Assembly (NCBI RefSeq): GCF_017591425.1
Contig: NW_024465777.1
Location: 5,456,001-5,520,000, forward strand
Source of the DNA: Ochotona curzoniae
Taxonomy: Eukaryota; Chordata; Mammalia; Lagomorpha; Ochotonidae
Length of the DNA stretch: 64,000 bases
Direction: 5' to 3'
The notes under the pieces were generated by a model. That model was not told the origin of the DNA and did not search any database. It saw only the letters and a list, made by a program, of their open reading frames with translations. Of the stretch, positions 47,431 to 58,981 are shown piece by piece (positions within the stretch are counted from its first letter, which is position 1; the number at the start of each line of letters is the position of its first letter). The position numbers and the translations under genes are program-made.

Positions 47431-48071
47431 GGTTTAAATGTTTGCTTTATGATAGACTTGGCATTTGCAGGTACAGCAATGACAAAAGCCACCAAGTGAC
47501 TCCTCATGGACACCACAGCATAGCACCATCGCTCCTGGGCTTTGACAGTAATGATTATTATTCCAAGAAGAACAAAGGCTGTCTTCAAAAGGAGTGAGTG
47601 AAAGCTTTTGGAGGGGCTGGCTCAGAAGGAGGAGAGGAATATTTCTGAAACCACGATGTGCCTACTAGTAAGTTTTAACACTGACAACAGATGTCTCTCA
47701 AGCACTGTCAGTGTCACATCTTGGTCATTTTCGTCTGTAAACCCAAAGCCAGTGTGCTTTCTCTAAATCAATGGGAATTTAGTCTTGTAGACTATTTCTT
47801 CCCACCTTTTATTGTGTACATTATTTTGATTTATCCACTCAGCCTTGAAAACCACTATAGGGGAAGCGTATAAGCAGGAAAAGGTGTCATCCAGCCCCCC
47901 TCAGGAAGGTCTTAAAACACTCTAGCCCTCTAAGTCACTCAGAAGCCTTAGGCTCTATTCCTTGCAGTGTAGGACCACATGTTACCTGCAGTCCAGCTGT
48001 CCTCACCAGATGGCCAGCTGAAGGGCCAGGCAGAAGAGCCATTCTCAGGAAGGTCAAAACTCAAGCGTTCG
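47431..48071 (+). other. Unannotated intergenic segment
   Basis: No repeat or gene recognised. Short open frames without family resemblance. Confidence 0.6.
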
Positions 48072-48405
48072 GGCCTGGCACAATAGCGTAGCAGTTAAAG
48101 TCCTTGCCTTGAATGCGCCAGGATCCCATACGGGCACCAGTTCTAATTCTGGCGGTCCCCCTTCCTATCCAACCCCCTGCATGTGGACTGGGAAAGCAGT
48201 CGAGGACGGCCCAAAGCTTTGGGACTCTGCAACCACAGCAGACGCCTGGAAGAGGATCTGGGCTCCTGGCTTCGGATCAGCTCAGCCCTGGCCATTGCTG
48301 CCATTTGGGAAGTGAACTAGCAAATGGGATCTCTTTCTCCCTGTTTCTCTTTCTCTTTGTAAACCTATCTTTCCAATAAAAATGAAATAAATCTTAAAAA
48401 AAAAC
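48072..48405 (+). mobile_element. CSINE +
   Basis: Head CGGGCCTGGCACAATAGC, tail CCAATAAAAATGAAATAAATC; AACTCAAGCGTTC / AACCTCAAGCATTC flanks. Confidence 0.92.
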
Positions 48406-48865
48406 CTCAAGCATTCCTGGACACTGGCTGACTACTGCTACATGACATTACTTCCATAGCCTCATGCCTTAAAACAACCATTCTAACCTATATCCTGTTG
48501 ATCAAGAACTTGGCAGGGCATTTGGGTGACGTGTGTTTCCCTAACACCTGGATCCTCACAGCTGGGAAAATTCAAAATCTGAGGGACACTGACTGAGGCT
48601 GGGTTCATCTAAGTGGCTCTGTACTATATCTAGTACACACACAGCTGGCATCACTAGAAATCTCATAGTGCTGACCAGAGCGCCTACGTGATCTCTCCAG
48701 GTGGCTTTTGGCCTCAAAGCTCCCTCATTGGTACCTGATGATTCCAAGCACAGCTGTTAAAAGCGGAAGTTACACTAGAAATTCTGACATGTCCTCATGA
48801 TCACATAACCTCACCTCAGAAGACCAGACTCAAGAAGATCCCCTTTCTTGATAGACAAAGCAGAG
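48406..48865 (+). other. Unannotated intergenic segment
   Basis: Looks single-copy; no motif supports a gene. Confidence 0.6.
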
Positions 48866-49156
48866 CCTAGCATGGTGGCCTAGCTGCTGAAGTCCTCATC
48901 TTAAATGCACTGGGATCCCATATGGGTACCAGTTCTAATCCTGGCAGTCCGCTTACCATCCAGTTCCTGCTTGTGGCCTGGGAGGGCAATCAAGGACAGC
49001 CCAAAGCTTTGGGACCCTGCACCCATGAGGGAGACTTGGAACAGGCTACAGGCTCCTGGCATTGAATCACATCAGCTCAATCAGAGTGAATCATTGGATA
49101 GAAAATCTTCTCTGTATCTCCTCCTCTCTGTGCAGCTAAACTTAAAAAAAAAAAAA
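48866..49156 (+). mobile_element. CSINE + (tail shortened)
   Basis: AGAGCCTAGCATGGTGGCC head; tail lost its CCAATAAAA block, ending CTAAACTTAAAAAAA. Confidence 0.88.
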
Positions 49157-49281
49157 GACAAAAACAGAAGAGTATGTGGGGTAGGGGTCCATTGTAGTGG
49201 CCATTTTATTAAACACAGATTTGCCCCTGTTCTTGGTTTTAGTAAATTCCCATGATAATATATTTTTAAATATATATGTTA

Positions 49282-49606
49282 GGGCCCGGCGGCATGGCCT
49301 AGCGGCTAAAGTCCTTGTCTTGACACGCCTGGATCCCATATGGGCGCTGGTTCTGTGGTCCCTGCAGCTCCCCTTCCCATCCAGCTCCCTGCTTGTGGTC
49401 TGGGAAGGCAGTTGAGGACGGCCCAAAGCCTTGGGACCCTGCACCCGTGTGGGAGACCCGGAAGAAGTTCCTGGATCCTGGCTTTGGAACAGCATAGCAT
49501 CTGCTGTTGCGGCCACTTAGGGAGTGAATCATTGGATGGAAGATCTTCCTCTCTGTCTCTTCTCCTCTCTGTATATCTGACTTTCCAAAAAATAATCAAT
49601 CTTAAA
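49282..49606 (+). mobile_element. CSINE + (young)
   Basis: Head GGGCCCGGCGGCATGGCC; TSD AAATATATATGTTA at both ends. Confidence 0.94.
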
Positions 49607-49637
49607 AAATATATATATATGTTAAATAATGTATACA

Positions 49638-49916
49638 TATATGTTTTACTTGAGAGAGTGCACACACTTCTATCCACTGGCTCACTCCCCAAATACCCAC
49701 ACTGATTCTGACTGGCTTAGGCTAGCATAAAAAATTTGGAAATTAATCTCTGTCTCCCATGTGGGTGGCAGGAACCCTACTACTTGAGTCATCACCACTG
49801 CCTCCCAGGGTCTACATTGACAGGAAGCTGGAGTTGGGAGCTACAGCTGGGAATTGAACACAGACACTATGGTGTGTGTTGCAGGCATCAAACTAGTATC
49901 TTCACCACTAGGACTA
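49638..49916 (-). mobile_element. CSINE - (old)
   Basis: TTTTACTTGAGAGAGTGC to TTCACCACTAGGAC; older body type. Confidence 0.72.
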
Positions 49917-49947
49917 AATGACTATCATTTGTTTTAATGTGTGCTTA

Positions 49948-50234
49948 TTTGTATTTACTTGAAAAGGAGACTGACAAATATCTTCTGGTTCACTCCCCAG
50001 AACCCACAACAGCCAGAACTAGTCTAAGCCAAAGCCAAGAGCACAGACCTCCATCTAGGTCTCCCTAATGAGTGGCAGGGACCTGAATATTTGAGCCATC
50101 ATCTGCTTCCCAGGGTGTGCATTAGCAGGAAGCTGGATTGGAAGCGGAGGTGGGATTCAGTTCCAGGCACTCTGATACAGGATGTATGCAACTCAAGCAG
50201 TGGTTTAGCCTGAAGAACCACAATGCCTGCCCTC
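49948..50234 (-). mobile_element. CSINE - (old)
   Basis: TATTTGTATTTACTTGAAAAGG to CCACAATGCCTGCCC. Confidence 0.75.
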
Positions 50235-50412
50235 CCCACACCCATCCTTACTTTTATGATTTAATTTAATATGGTTTAATTTTTGCCAACCATGAACTTG
50301 ATAAAAATGAAATAATGTAGGCTTTACTCATTTTGTGCCTGGCTTCTTTAGTTCCACATAATGTTTGGAGGAGGTCACTATTGTTGTTCACTCGGCTGTA
50401 GGTCATTTTTTT

Positions 50413-50712
50413 GTTTTTAAGATTTATTTATTTGAAAGAATTAGAGAGCAAAGTGGAGTGAGCTTTCATTGTCTGGTTCCAAATGGCTAGAATGCTGGAG
50501 CTGGCACAAGCCAAAGCAAGACTCCTGGAACTCCATCCAGGACTCCCATATGGGTGCAGCAGCCCAAGCAAGGGCCATCTTTCACTGCTTTCCCAGGCAC
50601 GTTAGCAAGGAACTGGACTGGAAGTGAGGCAGCTGGGACTCGAACAGGAGCCCATGTGGGATGCCAGTATTGCTAGGGGCAGCTTAGCTCACTGTATCAC
50701 AACCAGGACCCT
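50413..50712 (-). mobile_element. CSINE - (old)
   Basis: TTTTTAAGATTTATTTATTTG to ATCACAACCAGGACCC. Confidence 0.8.
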
Positions 50713-50814
50713 CTGGTTGCTGAATTTTTGCACCCTATAATGTCAAAGTTTATTTCTAATTTGAAATTAGTAAAAACAAATACTGCTACGGTCTTCATCA
50801 TGCAGTTTTACAAT

Positions 50815-51270
50815 GTAGTTTCCAAACTGGAAAACATCCAAATGTCCACCAGAAGTAAACAGTCAAGCCTATGGAATTGTATAATAAAATAAAAACATAA
50901 AAAAATAAAAAAAGAATAGTCAAATTGAAGTACATTCATATAATGAACTACCACTTAGTAATACAAAAGATCAAATTACTAACGTACAACAGCATGAACA
51001 CATCTCGAAAGCATTGTGTAATTGAAATAAGAATACATAAAGTGTGGGTCTAAGAATAGACAAAACTGACCTATAGTGATTAGAAAAATCAGAAAGTGAT
51101 CTTCGGAAAATTGATGGGAAAGGGGCATACGTCAAGAGAGTTTTGTGAGGTGCTAATGAGAGCGTCCTACTCTTAGGTGGTAGCTACCAAGGTGTATAAA
51201 AGCACCAAAATCCATGGAGCTAATGGAGTTTAATCCATCCAATTAAAACTCAGTAACAATTTAGGAAAAG
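50815..51270 (+). mobile_element. L1M 3' UTR fragment
   Basis: AACATCCAAATGTCCACCAG ... ACTACCACTTAGTAATACAAAAG ... CAAAACTGACCTATAGTG matches mammalian L1M 3' ends. A short A-rich expansion sits at about 50,884-50,915. Confidence 0.82.
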
Positions 51271-51544
51271 TACTGTTTAGTTCTAAAATTTGTGATCCTA
51301 AACTATGCATGTTTTATGGAAAACACGTGGGTGGATATGTGCTGGGAGTGTAGCTGGCTGTGGAATGCTGTCTCTGTACCTTGACAGCTGTGTGACACTG
51401 GGGGATTGGGGAATCCCCTGGAGTCCCTTGGGAACACCAGCTTCCTTCTCTGTACCAGTGAACTAATTCTGCTTTGATGGGTGCCAGCCTCAGAAGATGC
51501 TTTTCATCGGCTGACAGACCTTTGCTCTTAAAATCACAGATGTT

Positions 51545-51619
51545 TGGGCCCGAGGCAATAGTGTACTGGCTAAAGTCCTCACCTTGAACTTGCCAGGATT
51601 CCATATGGACATCAGTTCT
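51545..51619 (+). mobile_element. CSINE + (5' part, split)
   Basis: Outer element with 14-bp TSD AAATCACAGATGTT (51,531-51,544 and 52,214-52,227); interrupted after GACATCAGTTCT. Confidence 0.93.
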
Positions 51620-51947
51620 TTTTTTTTTTAAAGATGTATTTTTATTATTTTTTTATTGGAAAGGCGGATATACAGAGAGGAGAGACAGACAGGAAGATCT
51701 TCCGTCTGATGATTCACTCCCCAAGTGAGCACAATGGCCAATGCTATGCCGATCTGAAGCCAGGAGCCTCTTCCAGGTCTCCCATGCGGGTGCAGGGTCC
51801 CAAAGCCTTGGGCCGTCCTTGACTGCTTTCCCGGGCCACAGGCAGGGAGTTGGAAGGGAAGCGGGGCTGCCGGGATAGAACCGGCGCCCATATGGGATCC
51901 AGGCGTGCAAGGCAAGGACCTTAACCACTGCGCCATCATGCCAGCCC
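51620..51947 (-). mobile_element. CSINE - (young) inside a + CSINE
   Basis: Perfect 14-bp TSD TGGACATCAGTTCT (51,606-51,619 and 51,948-51,961). Near-consensus body. Confidence 0.95.
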
Positions 51948-52213
51948 TGGACATCAGTTCTAATCCCAGCAGCTCCACTTCCCATCCAGTTCCCTGCCTG
52001 TGGCCTGGGAAAGCAGTCGAGGACGGCCCAAGGCTTTGGGACCCTGCACCTGCGTGGGAGACCTGGAGGAGATTCCTGGCTCCTGGTTTCAGATTGGCTC
52101 AGCTCCAGCCATTGCGCTCACTTGGGGAGTGAATCATTGGGTGGAAGATCTTCCTCTCTGTCTCCCCTCCTCTCTGTGTATCTGCCTTTCCAATAAAAAT
52201 AAATCTTTTAAAA
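51948..52213 (+). mobile_element. CSINE + (3' part)
   Basis: Resumes at GACATCAGTTCTAATCCC, tail CCAATAAAAATAAATC. Confidence 0.93.
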
Positions 52214-52227
52214 AAATCACAGATGTT

Positions 52228-52571
52228 CAGAAAATGTCACCTTTGAGATGTCAGTGAAGATGGACTACTGTGAGTTATTGTGGCACATAGAGTGAGCTTG
52301 AGTTTCTAACCCAGATGCAGAGTTTCAGGGAAAGGGTTTCCAGCCACAACCTTCCCCACGTGTCCTCATGTGGTAGTTTACAAGTGAACAGACCCTGAGT
52401 CCTCTCCACAGACTGGGTCTCAGGATGACTGCTTTTACACACAACCCCTGAGGGGCTCCCACTGTTCCATTTGCATTTCATCTACACTTGTCTTGTCCCC
52501 AAATCCTACACTCTGACCATGTTTGGGGACAAGTCATTTTTTTTTTTTACCTTTGTTTTTTTTACCTTCAC
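52228..52571 (+). other. Unannotated intergenic segment
   Basis: Single-copy-looking DNA ending in T-rich runs; no gene seen. Confidence 0.6.
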
Positions 52572-52756
52572 CTTTGTTTTTTTTTTTATTGCAAAGTCAG
52601 ATATACAGAAAGGAGGAGAGACAGAGAGACTGCTTTCCCAGGCCTCAAGCAGGGAGTTGAATGAGAAGTGGAGCTGCTGGGATTAGAACCAGCACCCATA
52701 TGGGATCCCAGCACATTCAAGGCAAGGACTTAAGCTGCTAGGCCACCGCGCCGGCC
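52572..52756 (-). mobile_element. CSINE - (internally deleted)
   Basis: Tail and head are near-consensus, but about 120 bp between GACAGAGAGA and CTGCTTTCCC are missing. Confidence 0.9.
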
Positions 52757-53046
52757 GGACACGTAATTTTTCTTAGCAGTAGCAGTTAAGTAAACTCAAC
52801 TTGGTCATGCAACGAGTGGTCTTTATCAGATGAGTTTTATTTGGGGGATTACTGATAATATATGTAAAATGGTTTCACACTGCCCGGTACGTAATAGGTA
52901 TTTATAAGAATTGATCATTTTTAATTGTTCATGTTAGTACAATAACTAGTTATTGACAATCTAGTATTTGCAATGCACAGATATACTATTCTGAAAGATT
53001 GCAGATAGAAAACCACTTCTAATTGACATAAAGAAAACAACAATAT

Positions 53047-53368
53047 GCCTGGCGTGGTGGCCTAACGGCTGAAGTCCTCACCTTGAAAGCGCTGGGATCC
53101 CATATGGGTGCCAGTTCTAATCCTGGAGGCTCTGTGAACATCCAGGTCCCTGCTTGTGGCCTGGGAAAGCAGTCAAGGACGGCCCAAAGCCTTGGGACCC
53201 TGTACCCACATGGGAGACCTGGAGGAGGTTCCTGACTCCTGGCTTTGGGTTGGCTCAGCTCCAGCTGTTGCAGTCACTTGGGGAGCGAATCATCGGATGG
53301 AAGATCTTCCTCTCCGTTTCTCCTCCTCTCTATATGTGCCTGACTTTACAATAAAATACATAATAAAT
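53047..53368 (+). mobile_element. CSINE + (young)
   Basis: TGCCTGGCGTGGTGGCC head; flanked by AAAGAAAACAAC. Confidence 0.93.
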
Positions 53369-53548
53369 AAAAAGAAAACAACTGTATTTTCCATTTCTAG
53401 GAGAAAAGTATCTTCAATGAAATTCACCTTAAATAGTGTCAGATGTAAATGAAATATCCTGAACACTTTAATTAGTTAAAAAGGATAGTCTACATGATGT
53501 GTTGTAAGATTTAATACAAAATGATGGGCTTTAAGAAACAGATTTTTA

Positions 53549-53852
53549 GGGCTTGGTACAATGGCTTGATTGGCTAATCCTCTCCTTGCAAAGTGCCAGG
53601 ATTCCATATAGGCTTCAGTTCGTAGTCTGGCTGCACCACTTCCTATCCAGCTCCCTGCTTGTGACCTGGGAAAGCAGAAAAGGATGGGCCAAAGCATTGG
53701 GGCCCTGCACATGCGTGAGACCTAGAAGATCCTGGGTTCAGATCAGCTCAGCTCTGGCCATTATGTTCATTTAAGAAATCAACCGTAAATGGAAAATCTT
53801 TCTGTCTCTCCTTCTCTCTGTAAATCTGTCTTTTCAATAAAAATATATAAAT
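53549..53852 (+). mobile_element. CSINE +
   Basis: AGGGCTTGGTACAATGGC head; tail TTTCAATAAAAATATATAAA. Confidence 0.88.
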
Positions 53853-54285
53853 ATTTATTTTTACAGGTTTTACTAATCCTAACAAGAGCCTTCAATGATT
53901 TTTTTTTCTACAGATAAAAAAAATGCAAAAAAAAAAATGCTCTCATGAATGCATGAATGAAAAACAGAAGTCTGTTCTGAAAAGTACCACGGCTGAGGGC
54001 GCATGTTCAGAGTCCCTCCCACACAGGCAAGCTGCCTGCTTCCTCCGCATTCCCCAGAGATTGCAAAGCGGGCGTGAGCAGGGTGAGGCTGGCTACACAG
54101 GAAGCCTGGCCACTTCCTCTGCAAGACTCATCATGGGATCTCCTCGCAGACCAAGATCCTCTCCATAGCTTTCCTTTCATCATACACTCACACAGTGCAC
54201 TCTGCAGGGGAACATAATGACCTTCACTCCCAATTATCTAAGGAAATGATTTTTAAATTTTAGGAGTTAAAAATAAAAATGGACC

Positions 54286-54590
54286 ACTGTCTGTGTGCTG
54301 CTATGGTGTAAGGGTAATGTCAACAGCCCACAGGGGAGCTGGTTCTTGTACTAGCTGCTCCACTTCCCTTCCAGCTCCCTGCTTGTGGCTTGGGAAAGCA
54401 GCAGAGATGGGACAAGTGTTTGGGCCCCTGCACTCAAGTGGGAAATCTGGAAGAACAGCCTTGCTTTGGCATGGCCGGGTGCTGACAGCTGTCCCTCTTT
54501 GGAGAGGCGGTGAACCAGCAGACAGAAGATTTTCTCTTTCTCTCTCCCTCTCTCTATTGTTCAAATAAATATACCTTTTTAAAAAAAGAC
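54286..54590 (+). mobile_element. CSINE + (old)
   Basis: GTGCTGCTATGGTGTAAGGG head; tail TTCAAATAAATATACC. Last SINE before the STX12 promoter. Confidence 0.8.
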
Positions 54591-54970
54591 AGTTATGTGT
54601 CTTAAAGACATGGATGGAGCACTGTCATACGCTGTGGCACAGCTTGTGAACAAGTAAGTTGCAATGAGGATTCATACATAGTATGTTTTCACCCAAATAC
54701 TATTTATTATTTAGGAGAGGGGTGAACTGGAAACCATAAAGTCCTTCACAAATTCTACCAAAGTCTTAGGGGACGAAAGTAGAGTGAGGAATTTCGGGTT
54801 ACACTTCGGTTACAAACCTGAGTTTGTTGGTTGTTGGATTTTCCCCTGGTTGGGCTTCTCAGAGGGGCTGAGATCATCTGGTACAAATTTTATGGGAATG
54901 AAAAATCCTTTTCTCCTGTCTCAATTTGCCACTCAAGCATCATCAACCTGAGTCCCCGCCTCCAATGATA

Positions 54971-54978
54971 TGACGTCA
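54971..54978. promoter_or_regulatory. CRE palindrome 1 upstream of STX12
   Basis: Perfect TGACGTCA, 288 bases before the ATG, the consensus full site for CREB/ATF dimers. Confidence 0.7.
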
Positions 54979-55011
54979 TCGTCCTGCCCCGCACCCATAA
55001 GCCCCAACGGT

Positions 55012-55019
55012 TGACGTCA
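55012..55019. promoter_or_regulatory. CRE palindrome 2 upstream of STX12
   Basis: A second perfect TGACGTCA 41 bp after the first, about four helical turns. Both copies are followed by a similar TC-TGCCCCGC-like stretch, so the pair may come from a local duplication. Confidence 0.7.
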
Positions 55020-55258
55020 TTGCCCCGCCCCGCAGCCCTAGGCCTGGCGGACGCGGGCACCCCTCCCAGCTGCGCCTGCGCACTGTGGGGCGGGGCGTGA
55101 CAGACGCGTGCGCAAGGCGTGGAGGCGGGGACGGTGCGCACGCAACCTCAGCCCCTTCCCCGCCCTTTCTCTTCCCGGTTTTCCAGCCTGCGGGTTCTTT
55201 CTGACGGCAGCCTCCGGTCGCGGCTCGGTGCTGGGCGAGCCGGTGTCAGCTCGGTGTC

Positions 55259-55376
55259 ATGTCCTACGGACCTTTAGACATGTACCGGAACCCGGGGCCT
55301 TCAGGGCCCCCGGTCCGGGACTTCAACAGCATCATCCAGACGTGCAGCGGCAACATCCAGCGGATCAGCCAAGCCA
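55259..55376 (+). CDS. STX12: STX12 (syntaxin-12) coding exon 1, rest beyond window
   Basis: Encodes MSYGPLDMYRNPGPSGP and on to residue 39, with a clean donor CCA|GTGAGC leaving one base of codon 40 (phase 1). The start matches the N terminus of syntaxin-12, a Qa-SNARE of early and recycling endosomes anchored by a C-terminal membrane segment. This exon covers only the flexible N-terminal peptide and the start of the Habc region; SNARE motif and anchor are not in the window. The ATG follows GGTGTC, with G at -3. Position directly after FAM76A agrees with the known mammalian gene order. Confidence 0.93.
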
Positions 55377-55420
55377 GTGAGCCGGGGCTCGGAGCTGGGG
55401 GGCGGCGGCCGGGAGGGCGT

Positions 55421-55540
55421 CCTGGAGAAGGGCCTGGACTGAGGCCCTCCGGGACGCAGGCCGGGGCCACGCCGGAGCCCCGAAGGGCTTTCCAGTCCGG
55501 GGTGGGCGGTGGCGGCGGCTGCCACTCCGAGACTGTCAGG
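55421..55540 (+). repeat. STX12 CpG-island segment, parent copy of a local duplication
   Basis: This 120-bp segment just after exon 1 reappears at 57,078-57,193. It is CpG-rich, as expected for the original inside the island. Confidence 0.85.
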
Positions 55541-56779
55541 CCCCGGCTCCCCGAGGGTCCCGAGCCCCGGGGCTGAAGCTCGGGTTCCTCTCAGGAGTCC
55601 AGCCCGCTCGGGGTCGGGGTCGAAACTGGGGTCCTGGCCGCCCGAGGGTGCGATGGGGTGTGTGTCACCCCGACAGCGGCGAGCACCGTGACCTGCGCCC
55701 GAGTGGCCAGCCGAGTTTTTCCTGTCGTGGCCTCCCCCGCCGCCCACCTCGCCTTCTTCCGGGGGCCAGTTGAGGGCCGCGGTTGTTTACTGTTGGGGGC
55801 TTTAGGTTTTACGTTCGGCCCAGCCTTTGCCTCCTCGGAAATCAGCAACTTTGAATTCAGGGAAGTGGAGGGAGGGGTGCGTGTGTTGTTTGGGTGACTG
55901 TACACAGTTCTTCCTGTAATGACTGGGAACATCAGACCCCGTGACTGTTGTTGGAGAGGTGGGATGGTTGTGTGTTCGTAAAGACAATTCCCTGAGAACC
56001 TTCCCATCTACAGGATTGTGTCTTCCTCAGTGAGGAAGGAGGGTGTGTTTTGGGTGCTTGAAGCGGATGGAGCTTCCCTAGTTAGCTACTCTGGGACTAA
56101 GCTGATAAACACGGTAGCCTGCACCACCAGGGCAGAGTTGGTGGAACTCCTGACCTCCCTCCTCGCCTCTCGGGTCTGAGTGAGACTATGTAAATGAGTC
56201 TGATTCTGGCCGTTTTCCATCGTTGAAAATCAGCTCAGAGCTTTAGAGACCCTGGGGCGGCTGCAGCAATTTTCCCTGATCCCCACCCTGGGGGTTTATT
56301 ATCGTATTTTTGTGAGAGTTTGGCTGCCCTCTGTTCGTAGGTAGAACTGGTTGTTCCTGGATTACAATTATGTTGTCTATTTTAAGGCATAATCGATCAC
56401 TTTGATTTTTGGATGTAAATGGACATGGTTGAATTTGAGACTGAGAACATTGCTGATGGGAAGGCATTGAGACCAGGAATCTGGGTGATTGGAAGTGGCA
56501 AGAATATGTGATCTGTTAAATCCAGACTTGTATGCTCACTGTAATTGGAGGATGGATCAGCATTCTGGTCCAGATTGAGATTTTCTGCTGAGGCCAAATC
56601 TCATTTGAATGTGCACTTTTAAAGTATTCATTTAGCACATATTTGCTTGAGTGTCAGGCTGTGTAGTAAGTGTAGCAAGTGGTGTGGGTTCCTTGTTGAG
56701 CATGTGGAGTACATAAACAACTAAGAAATGTAAAGTGTGTTAGGGCTATGGCAGTACAGATCACAAGTAGGCGTTCGGG

Positions 56780-57050
56780 AGAGGGAGAAACCATTTAGAG
56801 AAGGCCTGTGGCATTTGAACTAGTTCTGCAAAGGTAGCGGAAAAGATTTCAGCTTTGTAGGCAAAGAGCATTTGGGGAGGGAGCGAATACTGTGCTGGTG
56901 GGCAAGCTGAAGGTGTCACAGAGGCTAGGTGGTTGACTCTAGAAGGTCGTGGAGGATAGTGTTGGAAAGGTGAGGTGGGCCTAGCTGTGAAAGGCGTTAC
57001 GTGCTGAGCTAAGGGAGTTGGGTTTAATTCTTTAGGAGTGTGCCAATTAC
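56780..57050 (-). repeat. L2 relic in STX12 intron 1
   Basis: GAGAAGGCCTGTGGCATTTG ... GTGAAAGGCGTTACGTGCTG follow the L2 complement. Confidence 0.55.
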
Positions 57051-57077
57051 AGGGAAGAGAGACTGGAATCACACAGT

Positions 57078-57193
57078 CTTGGAGAAGGGCCTGACTGAGG
57101 CCCTCCCTGACGCAGGCCCGGACCACACAGGAGCCCGGGAGGGCTTTCCACTCCGGGGTCGGCGGTGGTGGCTGCCACACCGAGACTGTCAGG
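57078..57193 (+). repeat. Displaced copy of the STX12 CpG-island segment
   Basis: About 116 bp closely matching 55,421-55,540 (shared blocks include GGAGAAGGGCCTG, GAGGCCCTCC, GGGCTTTCCA and GAGACTGTCAGG). Several CpGs of the parent are TG or CA here, as expected after loss of island protection. It sits within L2-like sequence and has no A tail. It is not a coding duplication. Confidence 0.85.
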
Positions 57194-57374
57194 CTGAGTT
57201 GGGGACTGTGAAATGAAAAGGAAGGAGAAGCTAGGAGAATTTTCCATGGTGATAGAATTGGTAAGATTTAGTTGTTGGTTGGACATCGGGTTGAAGGGGA
57301 AATTTAGAGTCACTTCTCAATAATTTGAATAGCTAAATTTGAGTACATGTTGTATGTCAGGCAGGATAAAAAGT

Positions 57375-57490
57375 GATGTGCATTTATTATTTAATTTTGA
57401 AAGAGCTTGTGAAGTAATTGCCAGTATTAGTTCCATTTTAGGGATTGAGAAACTGACTGGTTGTTGCCCAGCCAACAAATGTCAATGCCA
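57375..57490 (-). repeat. Probable MIR relic
   Basis: TTCCATTTTAGGGATTGAGAAACTGA ... TGCCCAGCCAACAAATG resembles the MIR complement. Confidence 0.55.
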
Positions 57491-57647
57491 GATCTGTCTC
57501 TTATGATTAGAAATTTGCTTTTTTATAATTTTAAATTAATACTAAAGGCCTGTAGCAGTTAACACTTCCAGTATGTAAGTGACTTCAGCTTTCACTCTAG
57601 AGGGACATTGTGAGGGGGTGTGCCTCATCTGTGGATCGTTTCTGTAT

Positions 57648-57649
<2 letters not shown>

Positions 57650-57685
<36 letters not shown>
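57650..57685 (+). repeat. (CA)n microsatellite
   Basis: About 18 CA dinucleotides. Confidence 0.98.
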
Positions 57686-57689
<4 letters not shown>

Positions 57690-57960
57690 CAAGTAATAGT
57701 GAGTGCTCTGAAGAGAAAGAAAGAGTAAGAGGATAAGCAGGTGAGGAAGAGGGAGGGTAAGTTGATCAAAAAAGACCTCTCTGAGGAGGTGGCGCTGGAA
57801 GCTGGGGAAGGTATCCTAGGCAGAGGACAGGAGCGAAGTGTGTGCAGCAAGGTCCGGGAGGCCAGCAGGGCCGGCCTGCAGTTGGAGAAGGGATGAGAAG
57901 ATCGGAGCGGTGTAACCAGGGATCGGGTCAGGTGGGCTCTTCAAGACTCAGGAGTGTATG
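57690..57960 (-). repeat. L2 relic
   Basis: AAAGACCTCTCTGAGGAGGTGG ... GGTATCCTAGGCAGAGGACAGG is typical L2 complement order. Confidence 0.65.
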
Positions 57961-58923
57961 TTCTGTTGCTGAATGAGTGAGGGAGGTTTTCAGTTTGGCA
58001 ACCCTTCCTGCCTCTCTCACCCTGTACTGGGAGCCTGGGTAGTGTGAATTGGAATTCTTCCCTTGGGATTGCTTAGTGAGGAACTGGGAATTTGGAATTA
58101 GTAGGACCTACATTGTGTTTCCCAGTTATCAGGCTGGTACGGATCCCTGAAGCCTCTCCTGAGACATGGCTGGCTAGTGGAGCCAGTGTGCCCTCAGAAT
58201 GTGGGCTTGTGGACAGCAGCTCAGACCTGTGCCCACTGAATGCTTGAGAGAATAGGTCATTTTTCCCCCTCAGTGGTCAAGCACAGACGTGGGTTTGGGA
58301 GCGCTGAGCATGGCCACCTGAAGGACACGTAGTACCCGGTGTGTGTTGTTCCAGGTACAGCCAAGGCTGACTGCCTGGTACACACATTTGTTACCAGTCT
58401 GGGGAGGGTGTGCAGAGGAGAAGCACTTGACTCCAGCTATTGTGGAATGAAGGGGCTGGGCAAGTGTTGCTGAGACAGAAACAGGGGGAAAAAAACCCCA
58501 ATAGTCTCCTTGTTAACTCTGAAGAGATTAAAGAAAAGCAGTTCTGTTCTTCCTGTGGCTGATTTATTGATATTTACTGAGAATAAGAAACAGTTGAACC
58601 TCATGATAGTTTTATCATGAGATTCTGTGGGTGGTTCTTTCAGATGGATTTTCCTATTCGCCCTTTTTATGTTGTCATCCCCTAACACCTGTTATTCCAG
58701 CAATTTACTTGTGGTCGTGCCATTCTAGTTCTGGTTGATAACACTGTCAGCAGTGTGTCCAAAGTCTTGTTGTCATTGTGTTACTCATCTCCTTGAGAGC
58801 TTCTGCTGGCTCTCTGTTGTCTGCTGTGGCACATCTTAACATTCCACCTGCTTTCACTCTTTCTGATTTTAATCCCAATTAGCCATGTGTCCTGCTTCTC
58901 ATTCTTTGCTAAGATAGGACATT

Positions 58924-58925
58924 TT

Positions 58926-58981
<56 letters not shown>

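Larger units (their letters stand above)
54940..55258 (+). promoter_or_regulatory. STX12: STX12 CpG-island promoter with two CRE sites
   Basis: A CpG-rich segment directly upstream of the STX12 start codon. It contains two perfect CRE/ATF palindromes TGACGTCA (54,971-54,978 and 55,012-55,019), a CCAAT just before the first, and CCCCGCCCCG GC boxes at about 55,022 and 55,090. No TATA box is seen. This layout suggests CREB/ATF-responsive, TATA-less transcription (inference). The island runs on into intron 1 to about 55.75 kb. Confidence 0.75.
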
